A stretch of 64,000 bases of DNA from DASVDE01 sp963740065 (GCA_963740065.1 CAVUCS010000001.1:434001-498000), one strand, 5' to 3'. Numbered from the stretch's first letter, positions 7,709-19,376 are shown. Notes: generated by a model from the sequence alone, not told the origin. Numbers and translations are program-made.

Positions 7709-8821
7709 ATGATCACCGCAATGCGCAAGGCACGACGCTTCCTCCGCTCCTCCTTCGGTTCCGCGATGCTCGGTGGCTTCGTCGTGGCGGCCTTTGGTTG
7801 GGTGGCGATCTCGGCCGGCTGGGTCGCGGCGGATGGGAGTTCGACGACTTCGATTGCCGCCCCCCTGGCGACTCCGGTCGCCGCCAAGGACAACTCCAAT
7901 CTCGTCAATGAGATCTACCGCCACGACGGGCAGGGGGTCGCCTTCATCCAGGCGGAGCAACCCGCCCAGGCGCCATCGCCGTTCGATCCCTTCGGCCAGT
8001 CGCAGGGGGGCGGGGTGGCGACCGGCTCGGGTTTCGTCACCGACACCGAGGGCCACGTCCTCACGAACAACCATGTGGTGGAGGGAGCCAAGAGCATTGA
8101 GGTAAAGCTCGGCTCCTCCGACGCGACTCACTCGGCCGAGGTGGTCGGCGTTGATCCCGCCACCGACCTGGCGTTGCTCAAGGTCGATGCTCCCGCCGAC
8201 CAGCTTCATCCACTCGCTCTTGGCAGGTCTTCGAAGGTGCAGGTCGGCGACCCCGTGGTCGCGATCGGCAACCCCTTCGGCTTGGACCGAACCGTCACCA
8301 GCGGCATCGTCTCGGCACTGCAGCGCCAAATTCAGGCGCCCAACGGCTTCGCCATCTCCAACGTGATTCAGACCGACGCCGCGATCAACCCGGGCAACTC
8401 AGGTGGCCCGCTGATCGACTCCTCCGGCAGCGTGATCGGCATCAACTCCCAGATTGAGACCGGGGGAGGGAGCAACGGCAACGTCGGCATTGGCTTTGCC
8501 GTCCCGATTGACACCGCCCGCAGCGTGGTCGAGCAGCTGAAGAGCGGGGGGACCGTTGAGCACGCCTATCTTGGCGTTCAGGGCGCCACCATCAACCAGA
8601 CGACGATCGTCAAAGAGGCGGTCGCGGGGGGCCCAGCGGCAAGAGCCGGGATCGAGGCCGGCGACGTCATCGCCAAGGTCAACGGCGAGCGGGTTTCCTC
8701 GATGAATGAGGTGATCGACGCGGTCAATTCCGCCGAACCCGGCGACGAGCTGGACCTGACCGTGTTGCGAGGCGGCGACGAAAAGTCGTTCACGGTCACG
8801 CTCGGCAACCGGCCCAAGTAG
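7709..8821 (+). CDS. HtrA/DegP-type serine protease with one PDZ domain
   Basis: A membrane-anchored trypsin-like protease of 370 residues. A single N-terminal membrane segment lies at about residues 20-42 (GGFVVAAFGWVAISAGWVAA), so the catalytic part faces the outside. The triad is visible: His122 in LTNNHVVEG, Asp153 in PATDLALLK and Ser231 in NPGNSGGPL. A PDZ domain fills residues 285-370. Members degrade or chaperone misfolded envelope proteins. Its place is odd: it splits trpC from trpF in an otherwise contiguous trp operon, on the same strand and with only 53 and 20 nt gaps. ATG 7709 is the first start ahead of the membrane segment. Confidence 0.93.
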   Translation: MITAMRKARRFLRSSFGSAMLGGFVVAAFGWVAISAGWVAADGSSTTSIAAPLATPVAAKDNSNLVNEIYRHDGQGVAFIQAEQPAQAPSPFDPFGQSQGGGVATGSGFVTDTEGHVLTNNHVVEGAKSIEVKLGSSDATHSAEVVGVDPATDLALLKVDAPADQLHPLALGRSSKVQVGDPVVAIGNPFGLDRTVTSGIVSALQRQIQAPNGFAISNVIQTDAAINPGNSGGPLIDSSGSVIGINSQIETGGGSNGNVGIGFAVPIDTARSVVEQLKSGGTVEHAYLGVQGATINQTTIVKEAVAGGPAARAGIEAGDVIAKVNGERVSSMNEVIDAVNSAEPGDELDLTVLRGGDEKSFTVTLGNRPK

Positions 8822-8829
8822 GGCTCCCG

Positions 8830-8835
8830 TACCCT
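8830..8835 (+). promoter_or_regulatory. putative leaderless -10 box for trpF
   Basis: TACCCT fits TANNNT and is followed by 6 nt and the GTG start of trpF at 8842, the spacing of actinobacterial leaderless promoters. It would allow trpFBA to be transcribed separately from htrA. No clear -35. Confidence 0.35.
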
Positions 8836-8841
8836 GGTGGG

Positions 8842-9473
8842 GTGCGGGTAAAGATCTGCGGAATCACCAATCTCGACGACGCGGCGGAGGCTGTGCGCCT
8901 TGGCGCGTGGGCGATCGGGCTGATCCACTACCAGAAGAGCCCACGGGCTTGCGATCCGGCTGAGGCGGTGCGGATTGCCGCGGCGTTCCGGCGCAAGTGC
9001 GAGGTCGTCGGCGTCTTCGTCAATCCCGAGCTGGACGAGGTCGACAAGGCGGTTGAGGACGCCGGGTTGACGATGGTGCAGCTGAACGGGCAAGAAGGGC
9101 AGTCGTTCTGCGCCGAGGTCGCGCGGCGGACGGGGGTGAAGGTGATCAAGGCGATTCATGTGGCCAGTGCCGCCGATGTTCACAACGCCGAGGCCTTCCG
9201 CACCGACTTTCATCTCTTTGATCGCAAAGGCAGAGGGCTCTGGGGTGGGACTGGTGAGAGCTTTGACTGGGGACTGCTGGCGGAGCATCGCTCACAGGTG
9301 CCGGCGATTGTCGCCGGCGGCCTGCGCCCCGAGAACGTCGCCGAGGCGATCGCCGTCGCCCATCCGTATGCCGTCGACGTCGCCAGCGGAGTGGAGGCCG
9401 AGCCCGGCCGCAAGGACCATGCCGCGATGACGGCCTTCTTCGAGGCCGCCGGTGTGGTTAGCGTTCCGGCTCC

Positions 9474-9477
<4 letters not shown>
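8842..9477 (+). CDS. trpF: phosphoribosylanthranilate isomerase
   Basis: TrpF catalyses the Amadori rearrangement of PRA to CdRP. The 211-residue barrel begins VKICGITNLDDA, with the catalytic Cys in KICGIT, and has LGAWAIGLIHYQKSPR, VGVFVNPELDEV, MVQLNGQEG and the phosphate-binding AGGLRPENVAEAI. A catalytic Asp is in HLFDRKGRGLWGGTGESFDW. It starts with GTG 8842, 20 nt after htrA, and overlaps trpB by ATGA. It lacks the PriA-type dual HisA/TrpF features of some actinobacteria; this is a dedicated TrpF. Confidence 0.95.
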
Positions 9478-10642
<1,165 letters not shown>

Positions 10643-10661
<19 letters not shown>

Positions 10662-10714
10662 CTCGGCGGAGCAACAGCGGGGAGGCTCCGGCGAGTCATT
10701 CCCCGACGCTCCCC
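10643..10714. repeat. 23-bp perfect inverted repeat spanning the trpB/trpA junction
   Basis: The left arm 10643-10665 (core GTCGGGGAATGACTCG) is exactly complementary to the right arm 10692-10714. After one mismatch, 6 more base pairs (CGGAGC/GCTCCG, 10667-10672 with 10685-10690) extend it, leaving a 12-nt loop. The trpB stop (10659-10661) and trpA ATG (10658) both lie in the left arm, so the mRNA hairpin would bury the trpA start. It also encodes most of an unusual TrpA N-terminal extension. No other copy was noticed in the window. Confidence 0.9.
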
Positions 10715-11548
10715 GCCGGAGCGGTAACCGACCCTGAGCTGACGCTGACCGGAGCTGAGCGGATCTCCGGTGCCTTCGCAAAGGCGCATGCGGAGGGCAG
10801 GTCCGCGCTGATGCCGTACATGATGGCCGGGTATCCCGATCGCGAGGCCTCGTTGGCGATTGCTGCCGCTTATGTTGAGGCCGGGGCCGACTTAATTGAG
10901 CTTGGCGTTCCTTTTTCCGATCCTCTGGCCGATGGGCCGGTCATCCATGCTGCCGCGACTGCCGCGCTTGAGAGTGGGGCGACGCTTGCGACGGCGCTGG
11001 AGATTTGCGAGTCGGTTGGCCGGCGGGTGCCGGTCATCCTCATGGCCTACGTGAACATGGTGCTTGCGCATGGTGGAGCGGCCGAATTTGCCCGTCGTGC
11101 GGCTGATGTCGGGGCTGCCGGGATCATCGTTCCCGACCTGCCTCTGGGGGAGGCTGAAGATGTCCGCGAAGCGTTTACCGCTGCCGGTTTGGCGTTGGTG
11201 CCGCTCGTCGCCCCGACGACGCCGCCGGAGCGCCTCGCCGCGATTTGCGCTGTCGCTCGTGGATTCGTCTATGTCGTTTCCACGGTTGGGACGACGGGTG
11301 AGCGAGCAGAGATTCCAGCCGCCCTCGCCGATCTGGTCGCGGCGACCAAGGTTGAAGCCGATGTTCCCGTCGCCGTTGGCTTCGGGATCGGGACTCCAGA
11401 GCAGGCCGCTGAGGTGGGGAGGATTGCCGACGGCGTGATCATCGGTAGCCGTCTCGTCCGCGCCGCCGGTGAGGCCGGTTCGGCCGAGGGTGCCGCGGAG
11501 GCGGTCTCGGAATTCCTGCGCGAGACACGCGCTTCTCTGGCCAGTTAG
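10658..11548 (+). CDS. trpA: tryptophan synthase alpha chain
   Basis: TrpA cleaves indole-3-glycerol phosphate and channels indole to TrpB. The 296-residue protein has LMPYMMAGYPD, the catalytic Glu in ADLIELGVPFSDPLADGPVI (Glu and Asp present), PVILMAYVNMV, GIIVPDLPLGE and VAVGFGIGTPEQ. It carries about 35 extra N-terminal residues (MTRRSNSGEAPASHSPTLPAG...), mostly encoded by the 23-bp inverted repeat. No other ATG/GTG/TTG start exists before the barrel, so translation must begin inside the hairpin. The ATG overlaps the trpB stop by 4 nt. Confidence 0.95.
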
Positions 11549-11560
11549 GATTCGCGCCGC

Positions 11561-11713
11561 ATGGGACTTGTAGTCAGCCTCTTCCTGGCACTCGCCGCGA
11601 TGACGATCTCCTACGCCTTCGGGCAAGGGGGCCCGGTGGCCGGGCTCGTCTTCCTCACGGTTCTCTTTACCGGGGCCGCGATTCGCGTTGCCCGCAACAC
11701 GCTTTCTTCTTAG
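11561..11713 (+). CDS. 50-residue two-helix membrane protein
   Basis: A short open frame from ATG 11561 to TAG 11711-11713, 12 nt after trpA. Residues 2-20 (GLVVSLFLALAAMTISYAF) and about 25-44 (PVAGLVFLTVLFTGAAIRVA) form two hydrophobic helices joined by GQGGPV. The high codon-position GC bias and close spacing to trpA support it as a real tail gene of the operon, probably an inner-membrane protein. No family is recognised. It ends 3 nt before the convergent pfk stop. Confidence 0.6.
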   Translation: MGLVVSLFLALAAMTISYAFGQGGPVAGLVFLTVLFTGAAIRVARNTLSS

Positions 11714-11716
11714 CCT

Positions 11717-12751
11717 TCAGCCGAAGAAGAGCTTCGCGATCTCCAACATCTCGAGGTCGACCTTCTTGATGCTGGCGGCCGATGGCAGCGGAATCGCGAC
11801 CATCTCTGAGCCACGCAGGGCGACCATCTTGCCGAGCTCGCCGGCCTGGGCCAATCTGTAGGCGTGGACGCCGTAGCGCGTGGCGAGGATGCGATCGGTT
11901 GAAGTCGGCGTGCCACCACGTTGCACGTGGCCGAGGACGGTGACCCGGGTTTCGTATCCGGTCCGGGTTTCGAGCTCGGTCGCCAGCGCCGCCCCGATTC
12001 CGCCCAGTCGGGGGTAGCCGTACTCGTCGCTGTCCTTCACCGGTTGGATCAGGCGCTCCTCGCCACCGGCGAAGGCCAGTTTCGCTCCCTCGGCGACGAC
12101 GATTATCGAGAAGTCCTTGCCGCGCTCGTGTCGCCGCGAAATGCCTGCGGCGACGTCCTCGACCGTGGTGATCACCTCCGGTATGACGATGCCGTCGGCG
12201 CCGCCCGCCAGTCCCGCGTAGGCGGCGATCCAACCGGTATTGCGGCCCATCACCTCGACGACCATCACCCGGTCGTGGGACTGGGCGGTGGTGTGGAGGC
12301 GGTCGATCGCATCGGTGACGATCTGCACGGCGGTGTCGAACCCGAAGGTGAAGTCGGTTCCCGAGACATCGTTGTCGATCGTCTTCGGCACCCCGATCAG
12401 GGGCATGTCGAACTCGTCGTGTAGCCGGCGAGTGATCTCCATCGTGTGCTCGCCGCCAATCGCGACGACCGCGTCGAGTCCCTCGTCGACGAAAGCCTTC
12501 TTAACCCGGTCAACCGCTCCCTCGCGGATCGGCTCGAAGCTGGAGGTGCCGAGGATCGTCCCACCCAGGTGGAGGATTCCCGAGACCGTGCGCATGTCCA
12601 ACGGGAGATAATCGCCCTCGGCCAAGCCACGGTAGCCGTGGCGGATGCCCACCGCCTCGTCACCGTTTTCCATCGCCGAACGGGCGACCGCCCGAATCAC
12701 GGCGTTGAGGCCGGGGCAGTCGCCCCCCGCTGTCAAGACTCCGATCCTCAT
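11717..12751 (-). CDS. 6-phosphofructokinase (phosphoryl donor uncertain)
   Basis: A group-A phosphofructokinase of 344 residues that makes fructose-1,6-bisphosphate. It has the N-terminal GVLTAGGDCPGLNAVIR, PKTIDNDVSGTD (catalytic Asp), DRVMVVEVMGRNTGWIA and a C-terminal GHVQRGGTPTSTDR. The donor-site motif is GGEHT, where ATP enzymes usually have GGDGS or GGEGT and pyrophosphate enzymes GGDDT or GGEDT. The second discriminating residue is Lys (VPKTIDND), as in pyrophosphate enzymes and some actinobacterial ATP enzymes. The donor therefore cannot be called with confidence. The start overlaps a divergent promoter region shared with the lipoprotein gene at 12779. Confidence 0.93.
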   Translation of the reverse strand: MRIGVLTAGGDCPGLNAVIRAVARSAMENGDEAVGIRHGYRGLAEGDYLPLDMRTVSGILHLGGTILGTSSFEPIREGAVDRVKKAFVDEGLDAVVAIGGEHTMEITRRLHDEFDMPLIGVPKTIDNDVSGTDFTFGFDTAVQIVTDAIDRLHTTAQSHDRVMVVEVMGRNTGWIAAYAGLAGGADGIVIPEVITTVEDVAAGISRRHERGKDFSIIVVAEGAKLAFAGGEERLIQPVKDSDEYGYPRLGGIGAALATELETRTGYETRVTVLGHVQRGGTPTSTDRILATRYGVHAYRLAQAGELGKMVALRGSEMVAIPLPSAASIKKVDLEMLEIAKLFFG

Positions 12752-12759
12752 TCGTCCCG

Positions 12760-12769
12760 AGTCTATGAT
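12760..12769. promoter_or_regulatory. overlapping divergent -10 boxes (pfk and lipoprotein gene)
   Basis: On the minus strand TAGACT (12765-12760) lies 8 nt upstream of the pfk ATG; on the plus strand TATGAT (12764-12769) lies 9 nt upstream of GTG 12779. The two TANNNT boxes overlap by 2 bp, so polymerase could not occupy both at once. Confidence 0.45.
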
Positions 12770-12778
12770 CGCGAGCCC

Positions 12779-13201
12779 GTGCGCCGCGTCACCTTCATCA
12801 CACTCGCTTGCGCCTGGGGGGTGCTTGCTGTCGGATGCGGGGAGACGGGCGTCTCTTCCGGCGCCACTGTGACCGTCTACGTAAGCGGTGAAGCCCTGTG
12901 TAAGGGCGCCCAGCGTGAACTCGACGACAGCGGGGGGAGAGCCGGGGGCTTCCGAGTGCGGATGATCTGCCTCGACGACCCTGGAACCCTCGCCGCGAGG
13001 GGCGCCAACGCCCGTCGTGCCACAGAGGACTCGAGCACCGTCGGCTACATAGGCGAGTCGAACACCATCGTCGAAGCCGCCGGCATCGCTCAGCTCTCAG
13101 CAATCTCAGGAGCAAACGCGATGGCGCGCCTGCTTGAGGCGATCGAGCGTGCGGACGGCAACAGCAACCTGCGGGAAGTGGTCCTAGAGGAGATCGGCTA
13201 G
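12779..13201 (+). CDS. small lipoprotein resembling part of a periplasmic binding protein
   Basis: A 140-residue predicted lipoprotein. The signal sequence FITLACAWGVLAVGC ends in a lipobox (AVGC), so the mature protein starts at Cys20 and faces outward. The rest (VTVYVSGEALCKGAQREL, VRMICLDDPG, ANARRATEDSSTVGYIGESNT) resembles the first lobe of branched-chain-amino-acid type binding proteins, where NARRA and the GYIGE strand recur, but it is far too short for the two-lobe fold. The second lobe is missing, so this may be a shortened sensor-like protein or a remnant. It starts at GTG 12779, and its end overlaps the convergent epimerase gene by 18 bp. Confidence 0.65.
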   Translation: MRRVTFITLACAWGVLAVGCGETGVSSGATVTVYVSGEALCKGAQRELDDSGGRAGGFRVRMICLDDPGTLAARGANARRATEDSSTVGYIGESNTIVEAAGIAQLSAISGANAMARLLEAIERADGNSNLREVVLEEIG

Positions 13202-14089
13202 CGCTTCGTTCAGCTCAGGGTGCTGGAATTCATAACCGAGGTCCAGCGCGCGCCGCGGCATTACCCGCTGCCCGCCGCGCAGCACCTTGCCGAACTCTCC
13301 GCCGAATTTGAGATCGAGGACGAACCCGGGAACCGGGACGATCGCCGGCCGCCCGATCGCTCTACCGATCGCCTTTGAGAAGTCGCGATTGGTTGCCGGG
13401 TTCGGCGCGGTCGAGTTGACGACGCCGCTCACCTGGTCGTTGCCGAGCGCCCAGAGCAGGATTCCGACCTCATCGTCGATGTGGATCCACGACATGTATT
13501 GGTCGCCGCCCGCGAGTGGGCCGCCGACGCCGAGCTTGAAAGGCGTCAGCAGCTCTGCCAGCAGCCCGTCGCCGGGGTCGAGCACGTGGCCGGTGCGGAC
13601 GACTACAAGCCGCACTCCGCTGTTCTCAACCTCGCGAGCCGCCTTCTCCCACTCCCGCACGACCTCGGAGTCGAAGCCTTCGCCGCGTTCGGAAGACTCG
13701 TCGACCAACGCCTCCCCGCGGTCGCCGTAGAAGCCGATCGCCGACTGGCTGACCAGCACCTTCGGCTTGCTCTTCAGCCCCGCGATCGTTCCCACCAAGT
13801 TGTGAGTGCCGGTTCGGCGGCTCTCCATGATCCGGTGCTTGGACTCGTCGGTCCAGCGTTGGTTGATCTTCTCGCCGAGCAGATTGACGACGCCATCGAC
13901 GCCGTCGAACGCCTCGACCGGCGGTCGCTCCAGCGTCGGCTCCCAGGCGTGCCAGGTCACCGTCGGGTTGGTTCCGCGCGCTTTCGCCGGGTCACGCGTC
14001 AGCCCGACAACCTCATCGCCCCTCGCCAGCAGCGCGTCGCAGACCGCCGACCCGATGAATCCGCTGGCTCCGGTGACGAGTACCCGCAC
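13184..14089 (-). CDS. TIGR01777-type NAD-dependent epimerase (YfcH-like)
   Basis: An SDR-superfamily protein of 301 residues beginning VRVLVTGASGFIGSAV, the Rossmann GxxGxxG loop. The signature GVVNLLGEKINQRWT, the family-typical SAIGFYGDRGEALVDES and the C-terminal VMPRRALDLGYEFQHPEL identify the SulA/YfcH (TIGR01777) group. Its physiological substrate is unknown. I chose GTG 14089, directly at the dinucleotide fold and 1 nt after the malic enzyme stop, over an ATG at 14200 that would add about 37 low-complexity residues lying inside the malic enzyme gene. It is probably co-transcribed with malic enzyme. Confidence 0.9.
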   Translation of the reverse strand: MRVLVTGASGFIGSAVCDALLARGDEVVGLTRDPAKARGTNPTVTWHAWEPTLERPPVEAFDGVDGVVNLLGEKINQRWTDESKHRIMESRRTGTHNLVGTIAGLKSKPKVLVSQSAIGFYGDRGEALVDESSERGEGFDSEVVREWEKAAREVENSGVRLVVVRTGHVLDPGDGLLAELLTPFKLGVGGPLAGGDQYMSWIHIDDEVGILLWALGNDQVSGVVNSTAPNPATNRDFSKAIGRAIGRPAIVPVPGFVLDLKFGGEFGKVLRGGQRVMPRRALDLGYEFQHPELNEALADLL

Positions 14090-14090
14090 G

Positions 14091-15551
<1,461 letters not shown>

Positions 15552-15620
15552 GGGCAGCTATCGAATCAGATTCCCTCCGCGCGCACCTTTGCGCGGTTTC
15601 GGCGCTAGCGTCTATTGGAG

Positions 15621-16226
15621 ATGCTCCGCTTTTCGATCTTTGTCTGCGCGCTGGCGCTGGCGTTGGCCTCGTGCTCGGCGGCGAGCGCCGCCGACCCCCC
15701 GTCGGATGCCGCGTGGCTGTTTGATCCCGACGCCGTGGTCGTGATCGACCTGACCCTGCCCCAGGAGTCGATCGACGCCCTCGCGATCGATCCCGGGGAG
15801 TATCAACCTGGGACGTTTGGCTGACCGGGCGGGCAGTCCTATGGGCCGCTGGATGTCGGCATTCGCCTCAAGGGTGGGTACGGATCGTTCAGACTCCGTC
15901 AGCGGCGTTCAAGGTCAAGTTCAACTACGGGGTAACAACAGAGTCGACTTTCTCCGGCCTCGAGATGACCATCTGGTCGGTTCGATGGTCACGGCTTGCC
16001 TCGAAGCGTTTCGCCGGTGGATCCCGCTTCACGGACCGGCTATGCCTACGTTCGGGTGAATGGAGACGGCTATGGCGTCTATCTCAACGTAGGCCTGGAC
16101 AAGATCGCCTGGCGCCGGTCGCTCACGACCGACACTGGGGCTCACGGCGCGGATGTTGTCGCCTCGGACGTGCGGTTCGAAGCCGACGGGGAAGCCGAGA
16201 TGAAGAGCCTCGAAGCACTGGGCGGC
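15621..16226 (+). pseudogene. decayed CotH-kinase-like secreted protein
   Basis: A signal peptide with lipobox-like LALASCSAAS opens from ATG 15621, then DPDAVVVIDLTLPQESIDALAIDPGEYQPGTF, as at the start of CotH-family proteins. Translation stops at 15824. Further CotH-like blocks then appear in different frames: YGPLDVGIRLKGGYGSFR (about 15840-15893), AAFKVKFNYGV (about 15905-15935) and the diagnostic RTGYAYVRVNGDGYGVYLNV (about 16037-16095). Several frameshifts, an internal deletion and a missing C-terminal half show a degraded gene. CotH proteins phosphorylate spore-coat proteins in Bacillus; here no function is expected. The upstream TAGCGT box 9 nt before the ATG may be the old promoter. 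Confidence 0.8.
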
Positions 16227-16244
16227 GGCGGCCGAAGCGACAGG

Positions 16245-16740
16245 TCAGGGATCGAGCTTCTCGCCGCCCGGCGCTCCTGGAGAGTCAGAGCACGAAGCGA
16301 CGCGGCAATCCCGTAACGACTCCCGCGGGGACGGTCGCCGACCTCCGCCGAGTCATCCCGGCCTGGAAATGGCAGGCGCGCGGTGCGCCAAGCGGAGTTT
16401 CGGATCCAAGTCGGGACCGGAGATCGTCCCGACGGCACTCGCAGCGATCCTGAACGCGACCCGCGCTTGTCGTCGCTTCGGGCGCCCGGCCCCCGAAGCC
16501 AGTCGGGTCGGCCTCTGGACCGTCGACTTCCTCTGGAGAGCTCAACGACTGGTCGTGGAAACCGACAGCTACCGCCACCACCGGGGAAGCAACGCGTTCG
16601 AGGACGATCGCGCTTGCGCGCTCGATCGGCGGTCGAGCGGTGGACTCTGCGGTGCCGCGTTCCACTCACCGCCACGTCGACGGAGGAGTCACGCCTCTGT
16701 CCTGCGCCGACCTGCGAGGCGCGCTGGCCCGCGCCTTAGA
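16245..16740 (+). pseudogene. remnant of an AbiEi/DUF559-type nuclease gene
   Basis: Pieces of the same family as the intact genes at 35577-36467 and 54743-55684 can be read on the plus strand in shifting frames: an IPVTT-like block and TVADLRRVIPAWKW (about 16300-16370), RSDPERD (about 16440), then VDFLWRAQRLVVETDSYRHH (about 16525-16585) and AFEDDRA. The family's DUF559 nuclease core is VDFLWR...ETxSYxxHRG. Frameshifts and a lost N-terminus and C-terminus make it nonfunctional. It abuts the CotH pseudogene and the polA promoter, giving a roughly 1.1-kb patch of decayed DNA. Confidence 0.7.
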
Positions 16741-16742
16741 GT
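16737..16742 (+). promoter_or_regulatory. putative leaderless -10 box for polA
   Basis: TAGAGT lies 7 nt upstream of the polA ATG at 16750. This matches the TANNNT-plus-start spacing of leaderless actinobacterial promoters, and there is no ribosome binding site ahead of the ATG. Confidence 0.5.
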
Positions 16743-16749
16743 GGCGTCG

Positions 16750-19376
16750 ATGTCTGACGCGCGAGAGCTTTTCCTGCTCGACGGGAATTCGCTGGCCTAC
16801 CGGGCGTACTTCGCGCTGCCGGAGTCGATCGCTACCGCGGATGGGCGGCCGACCAACGCGATCTACGGATTGGCCTCGATGCTGGTCAAAATCATCGACG
16901 AGCACCGGCCGGCCGGGGTGGTCGTCGCCTGGGATGCCGGGATGTCCGGGCGGGAGGTTGCCTACAAGGAATACAAGGCCGGACGCCCGTCGCGGCCGGA
17001 TCTGCTTGCGAGAGCAATGGCCGAACCTGATGCCGTTGGTCGAGGCCTTCGGCTACACCAATGTCAAGGTCGAGGGCTACGAGGCCGACGACGTGATCGC
17101 CTCGTTGGCGCGACTGGCGCAGGAGCAGAAGATCCCGGTGATGGTCGTCTCCGGCGACCGCGACGTCTACCAGATGGTCGGCGACGGGATTCGGGTGATG
17201 AGCAATTCAAGAGGGATCTCGGAGACAAAGGTCTACGACCGTGAGGCGGTGATCGAACGCTACGGAGTGCCGCCCGAGCTGATCACCGACCTGATGGGCC
17301 TGCGGGGCGATACGTCCGACAACATTCCCGGCGTCCCCGGGATCGGCGAGAAAACGGCGACGCAGCTGCTGCAGAGATTCGGCTCGATGGAGACTGTGCT
17401 GGAGAGCGTCGATGAGATCTCCGGCGCCAAACGCAAGCAGAACCTGGTCGAGCACGCCGACGACGCTCGTATCTCCAAGCAGTTGGCGACGCTTCAGTAC
17501 GACATCGAGACCGGGGTGGACCTGGCCGAGGTGATGGGCGCCGTTCCCGACCGCACCGCATTGCGCGAGTTCATGCGCGAGTTCGAGCTGCGCGCGGTTC
17601 TGGAGCGCCTGGAAGAGGCGCTCGGCGACGAGGAGGCGCTGCCGGGTCGCCGGGTGGAGACGGAGCTGGAGATCGAGGCGGTCGAGGGGTCCCCCGCCGA
17701 CCTCCCTGACGGTCCCACCGCATTGGCGATCGCCGGCGATCGCTGGGCCGGCGCCGACGGCGCTCGCGTCCTCACCGGATCATCGACCCTGGATGAGCTG
17801 GCCGTTGCCTTCAACGGCCGACCCCTTACTGCCCACGACGCCAAGTCACTCGGCGGCGGCCGTCACGGCCTCTTGGCCGCCGCGGCTCGCGAAGGAGTCG
17901 AGCTGACGCTTGACCACGACACGTTGGTCGCCGCCTACCTGCTCGAGCCCCAGCGCCGCACCTACGACTTGACCGAGCTGGCGGCGGATGCCGGCATCGG
18001 CTTGGCAGAAGAGGTGTCCAAGGCGGGCGACGACGATGACGGCCAGCTCTCCCTCGGCGAAGGAGACGGGGAGGCGGGCCTCGACCCCGCTGACGAGGCG
18101 CAACTGGTCGCCGCGCTGGCCGAGAAGCAACGGCCGCGGTTGCGAGAGCTTGAGCTTGAGCCTCTCCTGCGGGACGTCGAGCTGCCGCTTGTCCATGTCC
18201 TCGCCGCGATGGAGCGCGAGGGATTAAAGCTTGACGCGGAACGCCTCGCTGAAGTCGGCGCCGGCTTCGGCGAGCGGATCGACACCCTGGAGAAGGAGAT
18301 CTACGAGCTGGCCGGTCATGAGTTCACGATCGGCTCCCCGCAGCAGGTCGGTCAGGTCCTCTTCGAGGAGCTTGGACTGACCCGCAAGCGCCGAGGCAAA
18401 ACCGGCTTCTCGACCGATGCGCGCGTCCTCGCCCAGATCAGCGACGAGCACCCGATCGTGGAGAAAATCGAATCTTGGCGGGAGCTGACCAAGCTGAAGA
18501 ACACCTACCTCGACTCGTTGCCGGAGTTGATCGACGCCGAGACGGGTCGCATCCACACCACCTTCAGCCAGACAACAGCGGCGACCGGGCGCCTCTCAAG
18601 CACCAACCCCAATCTGCAGAACATCCCGATCCGAACCGAGCTGGGGCGGCCCGGTCCGCGCCTGCTTCGTCGCCGATCGCGGCGCTCGCCTGCTCTCCGC
18701 CGACTACAGCCAGGTCGAGTTGCGCGTGCTGGCCCACGTCGCCGACGAGGAGGTGCTGAAAGAGGTCTTCCGGGCCGGCGACGACGTGCACGCGGCGACC
18801 GCGGCTGAGGTCTTCAACATCTCCCGCGAGGAGGTCGATATCGGCCAGCGCTCGAAGGCGAAGATGGTCAACTTCGGGATCGTCTACGGGTTGACCGGGT
18901 TCGGGCTAGCCGACCGCCTCAACATTCCCCGCAAGGAAGGGGAGGAGTTCGTCGCTCGCTACCTGGAGCGCTTCCCGGCGGTGCGCGCATTCCGCACCAG
19001 CGTGGTCGAGCGTGCCCAGGAAGAGGGCCATGTGACGACGCTAATGGGTCGCCGCCGGGCGATTCCGGAGTTGCGCTCAAGCAACCCCAATACCCGCAGG
19101 CTCGGCGAGCGCCTCGCCGTCAACACCGTGATTCAGGGCACCGCCGCCGACATCATCAAGGTGGCGATGGTTCGCTGTAACCGCGCCCTTGCGGAGGCCG
19201 GGACAAAGACCCGCCTCGTCCTTCAGATCCACGACGAGTTGTTGTTCGAGGGTCCGGCGGAGGAGATGGACGACGCGGTCGAGCTGGTGCGGCGCGAAAT
19301 GTGCGCCGCGTACCAGCTCGACCCGCCGCTTGAGGTAGACGTTGGCGTCGGCGGAGATTGGCTCGACGCCAAGTAG
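16750..19376 (+). CDS. polA: DNA polymerase I (two single-base frameshifts in this sequence)
   Basis: Family-A polymerase for repair and Okazaki fragment processing, about 874 residues when corrected. The 5' nuclease domain covers residues 1-300 (LFLLDGNSLAYRAYFAL; GDRDVYQM; GLRGDTSDNIPGVPGIGEKTA). The middle exonuclease-like domain lacks a recognisable DxE pair, so proofreading is probably absent. The polymerase domain has SADYSQVELRVLAH (motif A), RSKAKMVNFGIVYG (motif B) and LQIHDELLFEG (motif C). The frame shifts by +1 near 17006 (CTGCTTGCG for CTGCTGCG) and again near 18651 (GGCCCGG for GGCCGG). Both are extensions of a short run, and sequence on either side is normal, so sequencing error is likeliest. 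Confidence 0.93.

Noticed and set aside
12446..12778. Long plus-strand frame opposite the pfk gene, upstream of the lipoprotein
   Set aside because: It is antisense to a well-conserved phosphofructokinase; only the part after GTG 12779 has signal peptide and plausible coding.
16640..16749. In-frame upstream extension of polA
   Set aside because: It reads through the decayed DUF559 remnant. ATG 16750 matches family N-termini and has a -10 box at proper distance.
17000..18660. Programmed +1 frameshifting in polA
   Set aside because: There is no slippery-stop signature, the shifts occur twice, and similar single-base extensions break four other genes.
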